Assembly (NCBI RefSeq): GCF_007860185.1
Contig: NZ_SJPY01000005.1
Location: 372,001-436,000, forward strand
Direction of reading: 5' to 3'
DNA from: Novipirellula aureliae
GTDB lineage: Bacteria > Planctomycetota > Planctomycetia > Pirellulales > Pirellulaceae
Length of the DNA: 64,000 nucleotides
In this document: in pieces, positions 53,041-61,549 of the stretch
How positions within the stretch are numbered: position 1 is the stretch's first letter
Layout: the number at the start of each line of letters is the position of its first letter
Notes under the pieces: generated by a model
The model's input: the letters and a program-made list of their open reading frames with translations, nothing else
Database searches by the model: none
What the model was told of the DNA's origin: nothing
Made by a program: the position numbers and the translations under genes

Positions 53041-53322
53041 ATGTCAAGCGTCAGTGATAGTAAATCCACACGATTGAATATCCGTGTCAGTGAGCATGAG
53101 AAGGACGTGATTTCTCGAGCTGCGATTGCCACCGGAGCGACCGTGAGCGGCTTTGTGCTAGAGAGAGCTTACGCGGAAGCTCAGGCGATTCTTGCTGACC
53201 AAAGCCAGTTTCATTTGGACGAGAAGCAATGGAAGAGGTTCTGCAAGGCGCTCGATGCCCCGCCCAAAAAGATTCCTGCAATGAGGAAACTGCTTTTGGA
53301 GTCGGGCGTTTTCGATGACTGA
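53041..53322 (+). CDS. DUF1778 (TacA-like) antitoxin
   Basis: 93 residues. A ribbon-helix-helix start (TRLNIRVSEHEKDVISRAAI, TGATVSGFVLERAYAEAQAI) is followed by a flexible C-terminal arm (FHLDEKQWKRFCKALDAPPK). DUF1778 proteins bind DNA and neutralise GNAT toxins through this arm. The stop overlaps the toxin start by eight bases, the usual coupling. Expression is likely autoregulated from the promoter at 52976-53004. Confidence 0.9.
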   Translation: MSSVSDSKSTRLNIRVSEHEKDVISRAAIATGATVSGFVLERAYAEAQAILADQSQFHLDEKQWKRFCKALDAPPKKIPAMRKLLLESGVFDD

Positions 53323-53821
53323 ACCGCAACTCGAAGCACCGGTTCCGCTACTGAAATCACACCGGCTCGACGGCTTTGATTGTGGCGATGCTTCATTGAA
53401 TGAGTACTTAGTGCGGTTCGCGCGAACGAACCATCAATCAGGATCTGCCCGCACTTACGTTGCCTGTCGAGGAAAAAAGGTCGTCAGCTTCTACTCACTC
53501 GCCTTCGGCAGTATCGAAGTCAGAACTGCCACTTCGCGAGTCGCCAAGGGACTGCCGCAGCACCCGATTTCGATCATGCTGCTCGCGCGACTTGCCGTTG
53601 ATGTAACCGAACAAGGAAACGGAATCGGCAAAGGGCTACTCAAGGACGCAGTACTAAGAACGTTGCAAGCGTCGGAGATTGGCGGACTGCGAGCGATGCT
53701 AGTTCACGCCAAGGATAAGCAAGCCCAGGCCTTCTACAGGAAGTTCGGATTTGAATCGTCTCCCACGAACGACCTTCATCTAATGATGTTGCTCAAGGAT
53801 ATCCGCAACTCCATTTCTTAG
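53315..53821 (+). CDS. GNAT-family acetyltransferase toxin (TacT/AtaT-like)
   Basis: 168 residues. FDCGDASLNEYLVRFARTNH opens the toxin family, VVSFYSLAFGSIEV follows, LLARLAVDVTEQGNGIGKGL holds the acetyl-CoA loop (QGNGIG), and HAKDKQAQAFYRKFGFESSP is the last motif with the conserved Tyr. Such toxins acetylate charged tRNA and stop translation. The gene overlaps the DUF1778 antitoxin and forms a standard type II module. Its genomic site among REPINs suggests horizontal arrival. Confidence 0.9.
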   Translation: MTEPQLEAPVPLLKSHRLDGFDCGDASLNEYLVRFARTNHQSGSARTYVACRGKKVVSFYSLAFGSIEVRTATSRVAKGLPQHPISIMLLARLAVDVTEQGNGIGKGLLKDAVLRTLQASEIGGLRAMLVHAKDKQAQAFYRKFGFESSPTNDLHLMMLLKDIRNSIS

Positions 53822-53843
53822 CGTCGGTCAAACGGCGATCTGT

Positions 53844-54587
53844 TCACCCCTCACCCTTCAAACTTCTATCCATCCATTTCGTTCGTTCTTCCCTCGACAG
53901 CTTTTCAATTGAGTAACGCAGCATCGTTCGCGGCATTGTCTTGGCATGTTTCTTCAAGAACTTTTCTAATCGCGATTGATCGCGTTTGCCCATTTCGCGA
54001 AGCATCCATCCGATCGCCTTGTTCATCAGGTCGTGCCCATCGCTCATCAGACGCTCGGCAAGCTCGATGATCTCCTCAAACTCGTCGTTCTTGATGAGCG
54101 AGAAAGTAGCTAACACCGCCACGCGCCGCTCCCACAACACATCGCTCGCCGCCAACCGATCGAGAACGCCTCGTTCATCGTAGTTTTCAACCAGCCAAGC
54201 TCCGAGAATTTTCGGAGCCGTCGTATCAACAATGTCCCAATTGTTCACCGCGTCCAGGTTAGCCAAGTAGAAGTCCACGATTTCTCGACATTCAAAATCG
54301 CGATGAGGATTTTTCGGCTTCGCCGCCAGCTCATACTGACCAACCAGAATCAACATTCCCGTCAGCCGGCACTCATGCCAAGGCGAAGCAAACAGTTTTA
54401 CAAGATCGTCACGTGACAAATCACGAAACTGCCGAGCCACCTTCCGCTGATCCGGAACCACGCAACCGAGAAACCGATCGCCTTCGCCGTACCCACCGGG
54501 CACAGCCTGAAAGAACCCAGGCAGAAACGCAGCCTTATCTTCGCGAGCCACCTCACGAAGCGCCGAAAGAACCTGCTTCGCCGTCAC
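53844..54587 (-). CDS. DNA alkylation repair protein (AlkD-like)
   Basis: 247 residues of HEAT-like helices: QAVPGGYGEGDRFLGCVVPD, LSRDDLVKLFASPWHECRLT, DFYLANLDAVNNWDIVDTTA, EIIELAERLMSDGHDLMNKA, IGWMLREMGKRDQSRLEKFL. NNWDxVD and KAIGWxLRExG are AlkD-family signatures; the Asp and Trp/Arg around the groove help release alkylated bases. It is a single gene converging with the toxin-antitoxin pair. Confidence 0.88.
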   Translation of the reverse strand: MTAKQVLSALREVAREDKAAFLPGFFQAVPGGYGEGDRFLGCVVPDQRKVARQFRDLSRDDLVKLFASPWHECRLTGMLILVGQYELAAKPKNPHRDFECREIVDFYLANLDAVNNWDIVDTTAPKILGAWLVENYDERGVLDRLAASDVLWERRVAVLATFSLIKNDEFEEIIELAERLMSDGHDLMNKAIGWMLREMGKRDQSRLEKFLKKHAKTMPRTMLRYSIEKLSREERTKWMDRSLKGEG

Positions 54588-54802
54588 GCTATGATCTCCG
54601 CTGTCTTAGAGTGAGTGTTGAAGTCGACATGAGGTCTGAGTTATACTGGTCGTGGACTATCCTCGAAAGGCACGAACGACTGCATAGTCCTAGTTCCCTT
54701 GGTGGTTTGATCGGCAGCGTCACTGGCAGAATCGCCACCAATCGGCAGCGGCGAGTTACCAAAAGCCGTGCCGGGACGACCTGGTTATTCAGAGAGCTTT
54801 AT

Positions 54803-55228
54803 GTGAGACAAATTTCCGCGACAGCATTTTTGCTTGTGACTTTTTTTCTAGGTTGCAACTCACCCACAGTGGGCTCTTCTTCAAATTCGATCGCACAGGC
54901 AAAGCAGCGAGGAATATTCGTCACAGAGTATTCCATTCCCGCCGCTTGTGACCTAGGCCCGCACCAACCGATCGAGGCGTGGGTTGAAGATAAGAATGTA
55001 TTGGTCATCAGACTACGCGGCCCACATCACTTGACCGGAGATCCAATTGTTCTACAAAGTTCCACCGAAGTGCTCCCTTTCTCGACATGGTCAAAGCGGG
55101 ACGGTCCTCCCTATATGCTGTGGGCCGTTCTGGGGCCGCCGCCGGACGTCTTACTACTTAACCGCGGATCCGAAAGTGTCGAGCTCAGTCGCAGGCAGAA
55201 TCACGAGGGACCTCATCCAACTCGATAA
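54803..55228 (+). CDS. Predicted lipoprotein of unknown function
   Basis: About 141 residues from a GTG at 54803. RQISATAFLLVTFFLGCNSP is a lipoprotein signal with the lipobox Cys. The mature part (YSIPAACDLGPHQPIEAWVE, VLVIRLRGPHHLTGDPIVLQ) is compact and beta-rich. In-frame sequence upstream of the GTG is not protein-like. The C-terminus (RRQNHEGPHPTR) may be frameshifted. Not recognised. Confidence 0.5.
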   Translation: MRQISATAFLLVTFFLGCNSPTVGSSSNSIAQAKQRGIFVTEYSIPAACDLGPHQPIEAWVEDKNVLVIRLRGPHHLTGDPIVLQSSTEVLPFSTWSKRDGPPYMLWAVLGPPPDVLLLNRGSESVELSRRQNHEGPHPTR

Positions 55229-55364
55229 GGCAGTTTGCGATCAGATTCCTTGCTATTCGTGAAGATGACACCAGTACCGCTGAGGCTTTGACTTTCTGAA
55301 TTCACGAACTACCAAAACAGTGCCGCCAAATCCATAATAATTCGCTCTTTGATCCTTCATCTTT

Positions 55365-55820
55365 ATGACCAGCAATCCATACGCACCACCAACAACGGTG
55401 AATTCGAAAGATCAGACACACGTGGCAGCTTCGCGACTTCGCCGCGGACCTGCACTCTACATTGCCGGATTTGGGCTTGTCGGTGGCTTCGGTTCGGTAC
55501 CTTTTCTTGCACTTCAGAATCCGATTGGATTTGCCGTTGTTCTGTTAGGATGTATTCTTGGCGGTTTGGTCTACCGTTTTCGCTCACGTAACTGGCCGCA
55601 TGACCCAACAATACCTCATCGCCAGCTTCTTTTCTCTGCGTTTGCCGTCCTCTTGCCTCCTGGCGTTTTGTTTCTATTCGCTGGTCCGTATGGGCAAGGA
55701 CCAGCGATTGTAATGATCGGATTGATTGTTGGTGTGTCGGTTGCTTTTGGCATCTTCACCAGCGGCACCCGACGTCTAAACGCACTACCGATAGAGTCAG
55801 ACCCATCGGAGTTGAGCTAA
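55365..55820 (+). CDS. Planctomycete membrane protein with NPYAPP start
   Basis: 151 residues. MTSNPYAPPTTVNSKDQ is the proline-rich opening of many planctomycete membrane proteins. Four hydrophobic segments follow (ALYIAGFGLVGGFGSVPFLA, IGFAVVLLGCILGGLVYRF, LLFSAFAVLLPPGVLFLFAG, AIVMIGLIVGVSVAFGIFTS). An inner-membrane protein of unknown role. Confidence 0.65.
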   Translation: MTSNPYAPPTTVNSKDQTHVAASRLRRGPALYIAGFGLVGGFGSVPFLALQNPIGFAVVLLGCILGGLVYRFRSRNWPHDPTIPHRQLLFSAFAVLLPPGVLFLFAGPYGQGPAIVMIGLIVGVSVAFGIFTSGTRRLNALPIESDPSELS

Positions 55821-55883
55821 GAGCCGCATTGCTGTGTCACTTCTAGACCGTCTCAGTATCCGGACTCTCGTTTGTGCATCGCC

Positions 55884-55970
55884 TTAGTGGTCGTAGATGC
55901 TACGAACGAGCGCGGCACAACACTGCGGTCGATGAATCGTCTTGATGCAGAAGGTAGCTTGATCATGCAC
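55884..55970 (-). pseudogene. Glycosyltransferase family 2 paralogue, first 28 codons only
   Basis: From a GTG at 55970 the frame reads MHDQATFCIKTIHRPQCCAA, LVRSIYDH and then TAA. It repeats the start of the upstream gene (ITFCIKTIHRPWSCHRLVQS). Its start overlaps that gene's stop by eight bases, as in a coupled operon. The rest of the enzyme has been deleted. Confidence 0.65.
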
Positions 55971-56712
55971 GGACGATTTGACCTCCTGGATATCGCAATA
56001 ATCGGAAACCGTGTTTGCGAAGTCCCATCGCACGGAACTTCGATCTTCCACGCAGGTCGCGGTAGCCAGTGCCGGCAACACGTGCGTGGACGACAGAACA
56101 ATCGGTGGCGACCGCGATTTGCAGTTCGGCAAGGTGGCTCGCTCGGTAGAAAAACTCCCAATGCTCGTAGGTTTTTAGGGCTTCGTCCCAACGGAGCGTC
56201 CCGATCGTTTCCTTGCGAGCCAGAAACGCGTTGCTGACCATGTCGCACCAGGCGACGGTGCCGACACGTCTCTTCTCACCACGATGCATCCAGATGCGTT
56301 TGCCGTTCATCAATGGTGATAACATCATAGGTCGACCGCCGCCTCCTTGACGCACTGCCAAGATGTCGAGTTCGTGTTCGGCGAAGTACTCGCAAACGCG
56401 GTCGATGTGAAAGTCCGCGGTGATAACGTGATCATCGTCGAGCAGAAAGATATACTCGGTCTGCGCCGCGTCGATCGCTGTGTTACGCCCGACTCCAACA
56501 CCCACATCGCGCCGGTCGAGATTAATGACCGTGCAGTGCTTAGCGGTTTCGGGATACTTCTCGCTGAAACGAAGCTCGGGCCGACCGTCATCGACGACGA
56601 CGATGGTGGGCTCGGCGATGTGTTCGCGCAGCGACTGGACCAACCGGTGGCAGGACCACGGACGGTGTATCGTTTTTATGCAGAATGTGATGTCAGACGT
56701 TCGGATTGCCAA
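55963..56712 (-). CDS. Glycosyltransferase family 2 protein
   Basis: 249 residues: ITFCIKTIHRPWSCHRLVQS, EPTIVVVDDGRP (nucleotide-sugar loop), DVGVGVGRNTAIDAAQTEYI, FLLDDDHVITADFHIDRVCE (DxD metal site) and WCDMVSNAFLARKETIGTLR. A GT-A fold enzyme transferring an activated sugar, probably to surface polysaccharide. A truncated paralogue follows immediately and another sugar-related gene lies 260 bp upstream. Acceptor and sugar are unknown. Confidence 0.8.
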   Translation of the reverse strand: MAIRTSDITFCIKTIHRPWSCHRLVQSLREHIAEPTIVVVDDGRPELRFSEKYPETAKHCTVINLDRRDVGVGVGRNTAIDAAQTEYIFLLDDDHVITADFHIDRVCEYFAEHELDILAVRQGGGGRPMMLSPLMNGKRIWMHRGEKRRVGTVAWCDMVSNAFLARKETIGTLRWDEALKTYEHWEFFYRASHLAELQIAVATDCSVVHARVAGTGYRDLRGRSKFRAMGLRKHGFRLLRYPGGQIVRA

Positions 56713-56877
56713 AGAGGTTCCCTCCTTTTTTGAACGACATGGTTTCTTACCAGCGACTCATTGCCCGATGGGTCATTGAATGGAGATGCAGCGATTGATC
56801 TGACGACGCCGCGATTGCTACTGTTGTGAAGCAGCGGAGTTAAGAAGAGGTTCGCTTTTCTAGACCATTTTGATTTT

Positions 56878-56946
56878 TGACGTGGCTGGGGCTTCCAGCC
56901 CCAGTTGAGAAGAACGCTGCGGCTGGAAGCCACAGCCACTAAATAA
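56878..56946. repeat. GC-rich palindromic repeat
   Basis: GTGGCTGGGGCTTCCAGCCC and, after a spacer, GCGGCTGGAAGCCACAGCCAC form two nested imperfect palindromes. The GGCTTCCAGCC core recurs in the repeats near arsS. It is a planctomycete intergenic repeat between two sugar-transferase-like genes. Confidence 0.6.
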
Positions 56947-56973
56947 GCAGCCTACGGCTTTTTGCAAAATGCT

Positions 56974-57720
56974 CTAATTCAAGTGTTCAGCGGGATTCTT
57001 CCGCATGAGGTTGGCGACTGTCGTAATGTTCGATCGACTGGCATAGAGTCGTCGGGCTCCTGCCAAAATACGAACAACAGTCCACGCCTCCAGGCCCTTT
57101 CGGAATCCTGGGCTAGAGTCTTGGTGGAGCGGTGACTCGGTCGCGGAGTACCGCAACTCTGGAAAGATGATCACGTCCGGCTTCCGTTTTTTTACATAGT
57201 CGACAAAGGACTGCTGATCCGTCTGTGCGACCAGCGGGCCGTTGGTCGCATCAAGGATTGAGTCATATCGCTCAAAGGGGACCAGACGTCGCTCTTTCTT
57301 TTTGTCCGTGCCGCGAAAATAGATGCAGTCGTACTCAACACCCTGTCCGATTCGGTAGTTCATTCGTTGAGTAGCAAAGTGATCGACCGTCTCTCGCGGC
57401 TGCACGAATGACTGAAAGGTGGACCGCGCTTCATAGTAGGTCAGGCATGGTACCTTCTGCCTTTTTCCAAAATCAACGGTTAGTTCAGGGCACTCGACTG
57501 CTTCGGCAACAGAATGTTGCTGGTGAAAGAACGTGTCCCAGACGTTCTCACCCTCGTAAGTGCGGTACAGTTGCATCGACTTTCGGTGGCGATAGTTCAC
57601 CACAGGAATCAAATCTGCCTCAAAAATCGCAGCAACGGTATCAATCGTCGTGAGAAGATAGGATCCGAATCCCGCGTTCGGCCAGCGGCGGACTACTCGG
57701 ACAAAGGAACTCATTGGCAT
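56974..57720 (-). CDS. Putative fucosyltransferase-like (GT23/NodZ-type fold) protein
   Basis: 248 residues. WPNAGFGSYLLTTIDTVAAI, DLIPVVNYRHRKSMQLYRTY, EGENVWDTFFHQQHSVAEAV, CIYFRGTDKKKERRLVPFER and KPDVIIFPELRYSATESPLH are blocks resembling proteins annotated as NodZ/O-fucosyltransferase-like, with RGTDK as a candidate donor-binding loop. The resemblance is recalled and not computed. Context next to a GT2 enzyme supports a glycan role. Confidence 0.45.
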   Translation of the reverse strand: MPMSSFVRVVRRWPNAGFGSYLLTTIDTVAAIFEADLIPVVNYRHRKSMQLYRTYEGENVWDTFFHQQHSVAEAVECPELTVDFGKRQKVPCLTYYEARSTFQSFVQPRETVDHFATQRMNYRIGQGVEYDCIYFRGTDKKKERRLVPFERYDSILDATNGPLVAQTDQQSFVDYVKKRKPDVIIFPELRYSATESPLHQDSSPGFRKGLEAWTVVRILAGARRLYASRSNITTVANLMRKNPAEHLN

Positions 57721-58009
57721 GCTCGCAGTTTGAACTAAGTTGTTCTAGAAGGCAGATATTGAATCTTGGTTTTTGCCGTCGAAGTGTTCGAGTCCTCGTT
57801 GCTCACCCATCGTCGCAATTACCGACTGAATTCGTATGCACGGTATTTTGCGACGAATCAATTGATATCCCCGGCAACACCTACAAACAATCAACTCCCG
57901 CCCAAGACGCCCTTTCTCGGCGTTTGGACAAAGGACGGGAAATCGCGGGCCAATACGATGGCTCAGCGAGCCCCAGCCGATGGATTGACGCGATTCGTTG
58001 GGTGAGGCC

Positions 58010-58144
58010 ATGATCGTGATTCAGGTTGATCGCAAGACCAACACACTGCGAGTTGTCGACGCAGACCCATCGCTGCACTGGATGCATGCGTTCTGGTTTG
58101 CTTGGTACGCGATGCATCCCAGCACGGACGTGTTTGAAAACTAA
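58010..58144 (+). pseudogene. DUF3179 protein, C-terminal fragment
   Basis: The frame reads IVIQVDRKTNTLRVVDADPS, LHWMHAFWFAWYAMHPSTDV, FEN and stops at 58144. FWFAWxAxHPxT is the ending of secreted DUF3179 proteins. The main domain is missing; the sequence immediately upstream is only weakly similar. Confidence 0.5.
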
Positions 58145-58156
58145 TAGCCGACGACG

Positions 58157-58828
58157 TTACTTGACTTCGTACTTACTCGGGTTCTGATTGAACATCTGTT
58201 GCTGTTCTTGGCCAGGGAACAGGTATCGCATGCCTTTGTAGAGGCTGGTGAACTCGGCCCGTCCGTCAACATCTTGGTTCATTTCGATACGACACACCGA
58301 GCATTTGCCTCCGAGTGCGATATCGGCGTGGGCGTACTTTTCCTTGTTCGCTTGAAACATGCCTTTCGCTTTCTCGTTGGAGAAAAGGTACAGGTGGTCT
58401 TCATGCAATGCAGCGAATTGGAGGCTGCCTGGGACACGTTTTCCCATTTCTACGAGTGCAACGACACAGTCGCCGCCGAGAACTGGCGTGTACTTGGCCG
58501 GGGCATTGACGAACATTCGTTTCTGTTCTTCACCTGGAAACAGATAGGTCTTGCCATCGTGCTGTGCCGCAAACCGTGCGTCCCCCTTCACCCACTTTTT
58601 CATTTCGATGATGCACACTGGACAATAACCTTGCAGTCCGACCGAGTTGGCGTTCGTCTTCGTACTGCTACCAGACGGAGCGGTTGAAGGGCTAGCTGAC
58701 GGTTGAGTTCGCGTACCTGACTGAGCATGAGCGTCAATCGCGAGGAGCGAGCTGAACGCCAGTGCGGTCAAGGCGATCACGAATGGGCGAGTGATCGACC
58801 GGCGAGTTTTTGGTTGGATGCGGTTCAT
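58157..58828 (-). CDS. Secreted protein with three YHS-type domains
   Basis: 223 residues from MNRIQPKTRRSITRPFVIAL with a signal peptide (ALTALAFSSLLAIDAHA). Three tandem copies of about 45 residues follow: YCPVCIIEMKKWVKGDARFA ... YLFPGEEQKRMF, then GDCVVALVEMGKRVPGSLQF, then KCSVCRIEMNQDVDGRAEFT. These are YHS-type modules associated with metal binding; the middle copy has lost its CxxC (DCVVAL). The codons upstream of 58828 belong to an eroded glycosyltransferase in the same frame. The link to the arsenic genes is positional. Confidence 0.75.
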   Translation of the reverse strand: MNRIQPKTRRSITRPFVIALTALAFSSLLAIDAHAQSGTRTQPSASPSTAPSGSSTKTNANSVGLQGYCPVCIIEMKKWVKGDARFAAQHDGKTYLFPGEEQKRMFVNAPAKYTPVLGGDCVVALVEMGKRVPGSLQFAALHEDHLYLFSNEKAKGMFQANKEKYAHADIALGGKCSVCRIEMNQDVDGRAEFTSLYKGMRYLFPGQEQQQMFNQNPSKYEVK

Positions 58829-58929
58829 CTTGTTTCTCTTTGAAGAATCGAGTGACGAGGTAGTTTTCTTACAGCACAAGAAAGACGAAACCAATGAGGT
58901 TTCCTTACAACAGAAAGTTTTGTCTTGAA

Positions 58930-59092
58930 AACTTTTCTCGTCTGTGAGGCCGTCCGCGACGATCACTTCAACATCGGAGCATCCGCCGATTCGCTCCAGC
59001 GTTGGTTCGATCCATCGCTCCTCATTGAGTGTCGGTATTACGATTGACAACACGCCTTGGCGTTGTGAGTGCCTGCTGCAATTGTGCCGCAC
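58930..59092 (-). pseudogene. Arsenosugar-type glycosyltransferase (TIGR04283-like), N-terminal fragment
   Basis: GVLSIVIPTLNEERWIEPTL, then ERIGGCSDVEVIVADG, is the start of the GT2 enzymes often encoded with arsM/arsS. It breaks off at VADG before the GGSTDG loop and runs into the YHS gene leader. No catalytic DxD remains. Confidence 0.65.
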
Positions 59093-59240
59093 GCTCGGGT
59101 CCGAGCGCCGGGATCATTCGAGTTTTCGTCAACCCTGGTTCGGGAAACCGCGAGAATATAATGACACGATACGGCTGCGAAACAGCGAGTCTCTCTATAG
59201 GCTGTCGAATAAGTTGACTTCCGAATTGGGCTATATTCAT
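59080..59240 (-). pseudogene. Arsenosugar-type DUF2064 glycosyltransferase (TIGR04282-like), N-terminal fragment
   Basis: YRVIIFSRFPEPGLTKTRMI, PALGPERAAQLQQALT is the opening of DUF2064/TIGR04282 proteins. After QALT it is joined to the other glycosyltransferase fragment. A deletion has removed the rest of one gene and most of the next. Confidence 0.65.
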
Positions 59241-60343
59241 ACGAGCAACTGGAAAACAATCCAAGCGATTGTTGCGGCCACAGGTAGCGTCGTGATCCAG
59301 GCAAGCAGAATCTGACCGATCGACTTCCAGTGTGCTTGACCTGTCACGGTTCCGATTCCAAACAGTGCACCGCAGGAAACATGGGTGGTCGATACGGGCA
59401 ACCCCCAGCGGCTTGCGAACACGACCAAGACCGACGTGACGAGATTTGCGGTGAACCCCTGGCCTGCGTTCATTTCGGTGATCCCATGACTCAGTTTCTC
59501 GGCGATCTTCTTCGCACCGAACCAGCCACCGATCGCGATCGCCAAGCCGCAGAAGACTGTCGCGGTGAGTGAATTCAGGGCTGGAACAATCAATAGCAGC
59601 GCGGCGATCTTTGGCGTGTCATTCAAGCCACGCGCGAAACTCACCATTCCGGCGGAAAGAAAATGCATGGTGTCGAGCGACTGACGAGCGTCGACACCCA
59701 CAAGATTACCGGCATAATGATCTCGGCAGCTTACGCTGGTCCCTAGCGTAATCGAAAGCTCGTCTGCACGAGCCATTGCCATTACTCCCGCCCCGATCGG
59801 CACGACCTCAACGACTTCACGACCGCTGCAAAGGCATGTTTCTTTGGTGATCCCCATCGCGATCCGAGTTCGACGAAAAGTCAAATAGAGAGCCGCTGTT
59901 GCAGCGATCGCGATCAGGGGACTCAGCAGCAGCGGTGCCATCAGTTTTGACGAAAGTACGTGCCAATCAACGCTGTAGGTTGAAGCACCAGCCGCTCCGA
60001 CCATCGAGCCTACGAGCGCGTGGGTTGTAGAAATCGGAAACCCAAAGCGGCTAGCGAGCATGACCGTCGCCCCCGCAGCCAACGCGACTGCAACGCCGAA
60101 TTCACTCTGAGCAACAAGTGCATCCGGCACGATCCCCTTGCCGGAGAATCGAGCCAGCAATTCGCGAGCGAGCCAAACCGCCGTCAATGAACCGGCCGCT
60201 GTCGTAGCCGTCGCCCACACGAGCGCTCGGCGGTACGTCGTCGTGTCACTGCCATACAAAGTCGCGACGCCCTTGAAGTTGTCGTTCGCACCGTTGGCGT
60301 ACGCTAACAAGATGCCGGCAACGAGGGCAAGAAAGACGATCAT
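59237..60343 (-). CDS. PiT-family inorganic phosphate transporter
   Basis: 368 residues with about ten membrane helices and the duplicated PiT signature: LAYANGANDNFKGVATLYGS at the N-terminus, FARGLNDTPKIAALLLIVPA in the second half, and FPISTTHALVGSMVGAAGA and LPVSTTHVSCGALFGIGTV in matching places. It moves phosphate, and arsenate by mimicry, with protons or sodium. It sits inside the arsenosugar operon, downstream of arsS, where such transporters are found in other bacteria. Confidence 0.9.
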   Translation of the reverse strand: MIVFLALVAGILLAYANGANDNFKGVATLYGSDTTTYRRALVWATATTAAGSLTAVWLARELLARFSGKGIVPDALVAQSEFGVAVALAAGATVMLASRFGFPISTTHALVGSMVGAAGASTYSVDWHVLSSKLMAPLLLSPLIAIAATAALYLTFRRTRIAMGITKETCLCSGREVVEVVPIGAGVMAMARADELSITLGTSVSCRDHYAGNLVGVDARQSLDTMHFLSAGMVSFARGLNDTPKIAALLLIVPALNSLTATVFCGLAIAIGGWFGAKKIAEKLSHGITEMNAGQGFTANLVTSVLVVFASRWGLPVSTTHVSCGALFGIGTVTGQAHWKSIGQILLAWITTLPVAATIAWIVFQLLV

Positions 60344-60360
60344 ACAAAAACTCCGAAAAC

Positions 60361-60425
60361 GTAGCCTAGGCTTCTAGCCTGGGACGAGTGAAAAATGTGC
60401 CACCAGGCTGGAAGCCTAGGCTACG
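60361..60425. repeat. Palindromic repeat flanking arsS, downstream copy
   Basis: GTAGCCTAGGCTTCTAGCCT at 60361 is answered by AGGCTGGAAGCCTAGGCTAC ending at 60424. It overlaps the arsS stop codon. The same element, slightly altered, lies upstream of arsS. Confidence 0.75.
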
Positions 60426-61462
60426 ACCGCTCCCTGACATCCAGACCCGCATCCGGCCGTGCAGCCGAAGCAATGTCGGCCGGTTTGGATCACTCGGTCG
60501 CTAAGTCTGGCGGGATCGAAGTCAGAAATGTGTTGCGAAACGTTCGCAGGCAATCCCATGTGCAACATCTGATTGAAATCGCAATCGAACAATTTTCCTT
60601 GCCAATCGACCGAGACCATTGTGCGACACATGACACCCTCGACAGTAACCGGGTTGAAGCTGTCGATCAGTTTCTGCATGTATTCGTCGAGCTGATCGTT
60701 ACGAAGCAGATCATCGAGGAACCGGCTGATGGGCAGATTGGTGATCGTGTGCAGTTCCGAAAAGACAATGTCGTATCGCGATTTCAGCTCGTCACGAAAC
60801 GTCGATTCGAGTTTGTCTTGCGAAGGTGGCAACGAGATTCCAGTCGGGTTGTAAACGAGAGTCAACTTTCGCCCTGAACCCGGATGCCCGTAGCCAAGTG
60901 CATTGAGCCGCTGCAGCGCATTGATCGAGCGTTTGAAAACTCCATCGCCACGTTGGCTATCACAGTTTTCTTCCAAATAGCAGGGCAACGAAGCAACCAC
61001 TTCGACGTCATGCCTGGCAAGGAATTCGGGAAGATCCTTGAAGCCATTGGCCATCAGGATCGTCAGATTGCAACGGTCGATCACGCGGCGTCCAAGCTTG
61101 TGAGCTTGCTCGACAAGCCAACGGAAATTGGGATTCATCTCCGGTGCACCACCGGTAATGTCCAGCGTCGGAATGTCGTTGTTTCCCAGCACTTCAATGA
61201 TGGCTTCGGTGGTTTCGCGCGTCATGCTCTCACGGCGATCCGGACCCGCATCCACGTGGCAATGCGTGCAGGTTTGATTGCACAGTTTGCCAACATTGAT
61301 CTGCAAGACCTCGATGCCGGTGGCGCGAAGCGGCGACAATCCGCTCGTTCGTAATTGCTGATCGAAGTACGGCTGTCGAGGCGTCGTCTCGCCTTCGAGT
61401 ATTTCTCGCTGCATGGCTGCATTGGCGAGTTCGCTTTTTTGTCGTAGAAGAGATAATTGCAT
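60416..61462 (-). CDS. arsS: Arsenosugar biosynthesis radical SAM protein ArsS
   Basis: 348 residues. VGKLCNQTCTHCHVDAGPDR holds the CxxxCxxC iron-sulfur site, LDITGGAPEMNPNFRWLVEQ follows, VEGVMCRTMVSVDWQGKLFD and HCFGCTAGCGSGCQGAVVA give the Cys-rich C-terminus for auxiliary clusters. ArsS acts after ArsM and is thought to add the deoxyadenosyl moiety to methylated arsenic. Its last codons are formed by a palindromic repeat. It is co-oriented with arsM upstream and the PiT gene downstream. Confidence 0.9.
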   Translation of the reverse strand: MQLSLLRQKSELANAAMQREILEGETTPRQPYFDQQLRTSGLSPLRATGIEVLQINVGKLCNQTCTHCHVDAGPDRRESMTRETTEAIIEVLGNNDIPTLDITGGAPEMNPNFRWLVEQAHKLGRRVIDRCNLTILMANGFKDLPEFLARHDVEVVASLPCYLEENCDSQRGDGVFKRSINALQRLNALGYGHPGSGRKLTLVYNPTGISLPPSQDKLESTFRDELKSRYDIVFSELHTITNLPISRFLDDLLRNDQLDEYMQKLIDSFNPVTVEGVMCRTMVSVDWQGKLFDCDFNQMLHMGLPANVSQHISDFDPARLSDRVIQTGRHCFGCTAGCGSGCQGAVVA

Positions 61463-61475
61463 GTTGGTTCCATTG

Positions 61476-61546
61476 CGTAGCCTAGGCTTCCAGCCTGGGA
61501 CGATTGATTATGTTTAGAATACCCAGGCTGGAAACCTAGGCTACGT
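61476..61546. repeat. Palindromic repeat flanking arsS, upstream copy
   Basis: GCGTAGCCTAGGCTTCCAGC at 61476 pairs with CAGGCTGGAAACCTAGGCTA ending near 61546. It separates arsM and arsS and matches the downstream copy, so arsS is bracketed by the same element. Confidence 0.75.
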
Positions 61547-61549
61547 TCG

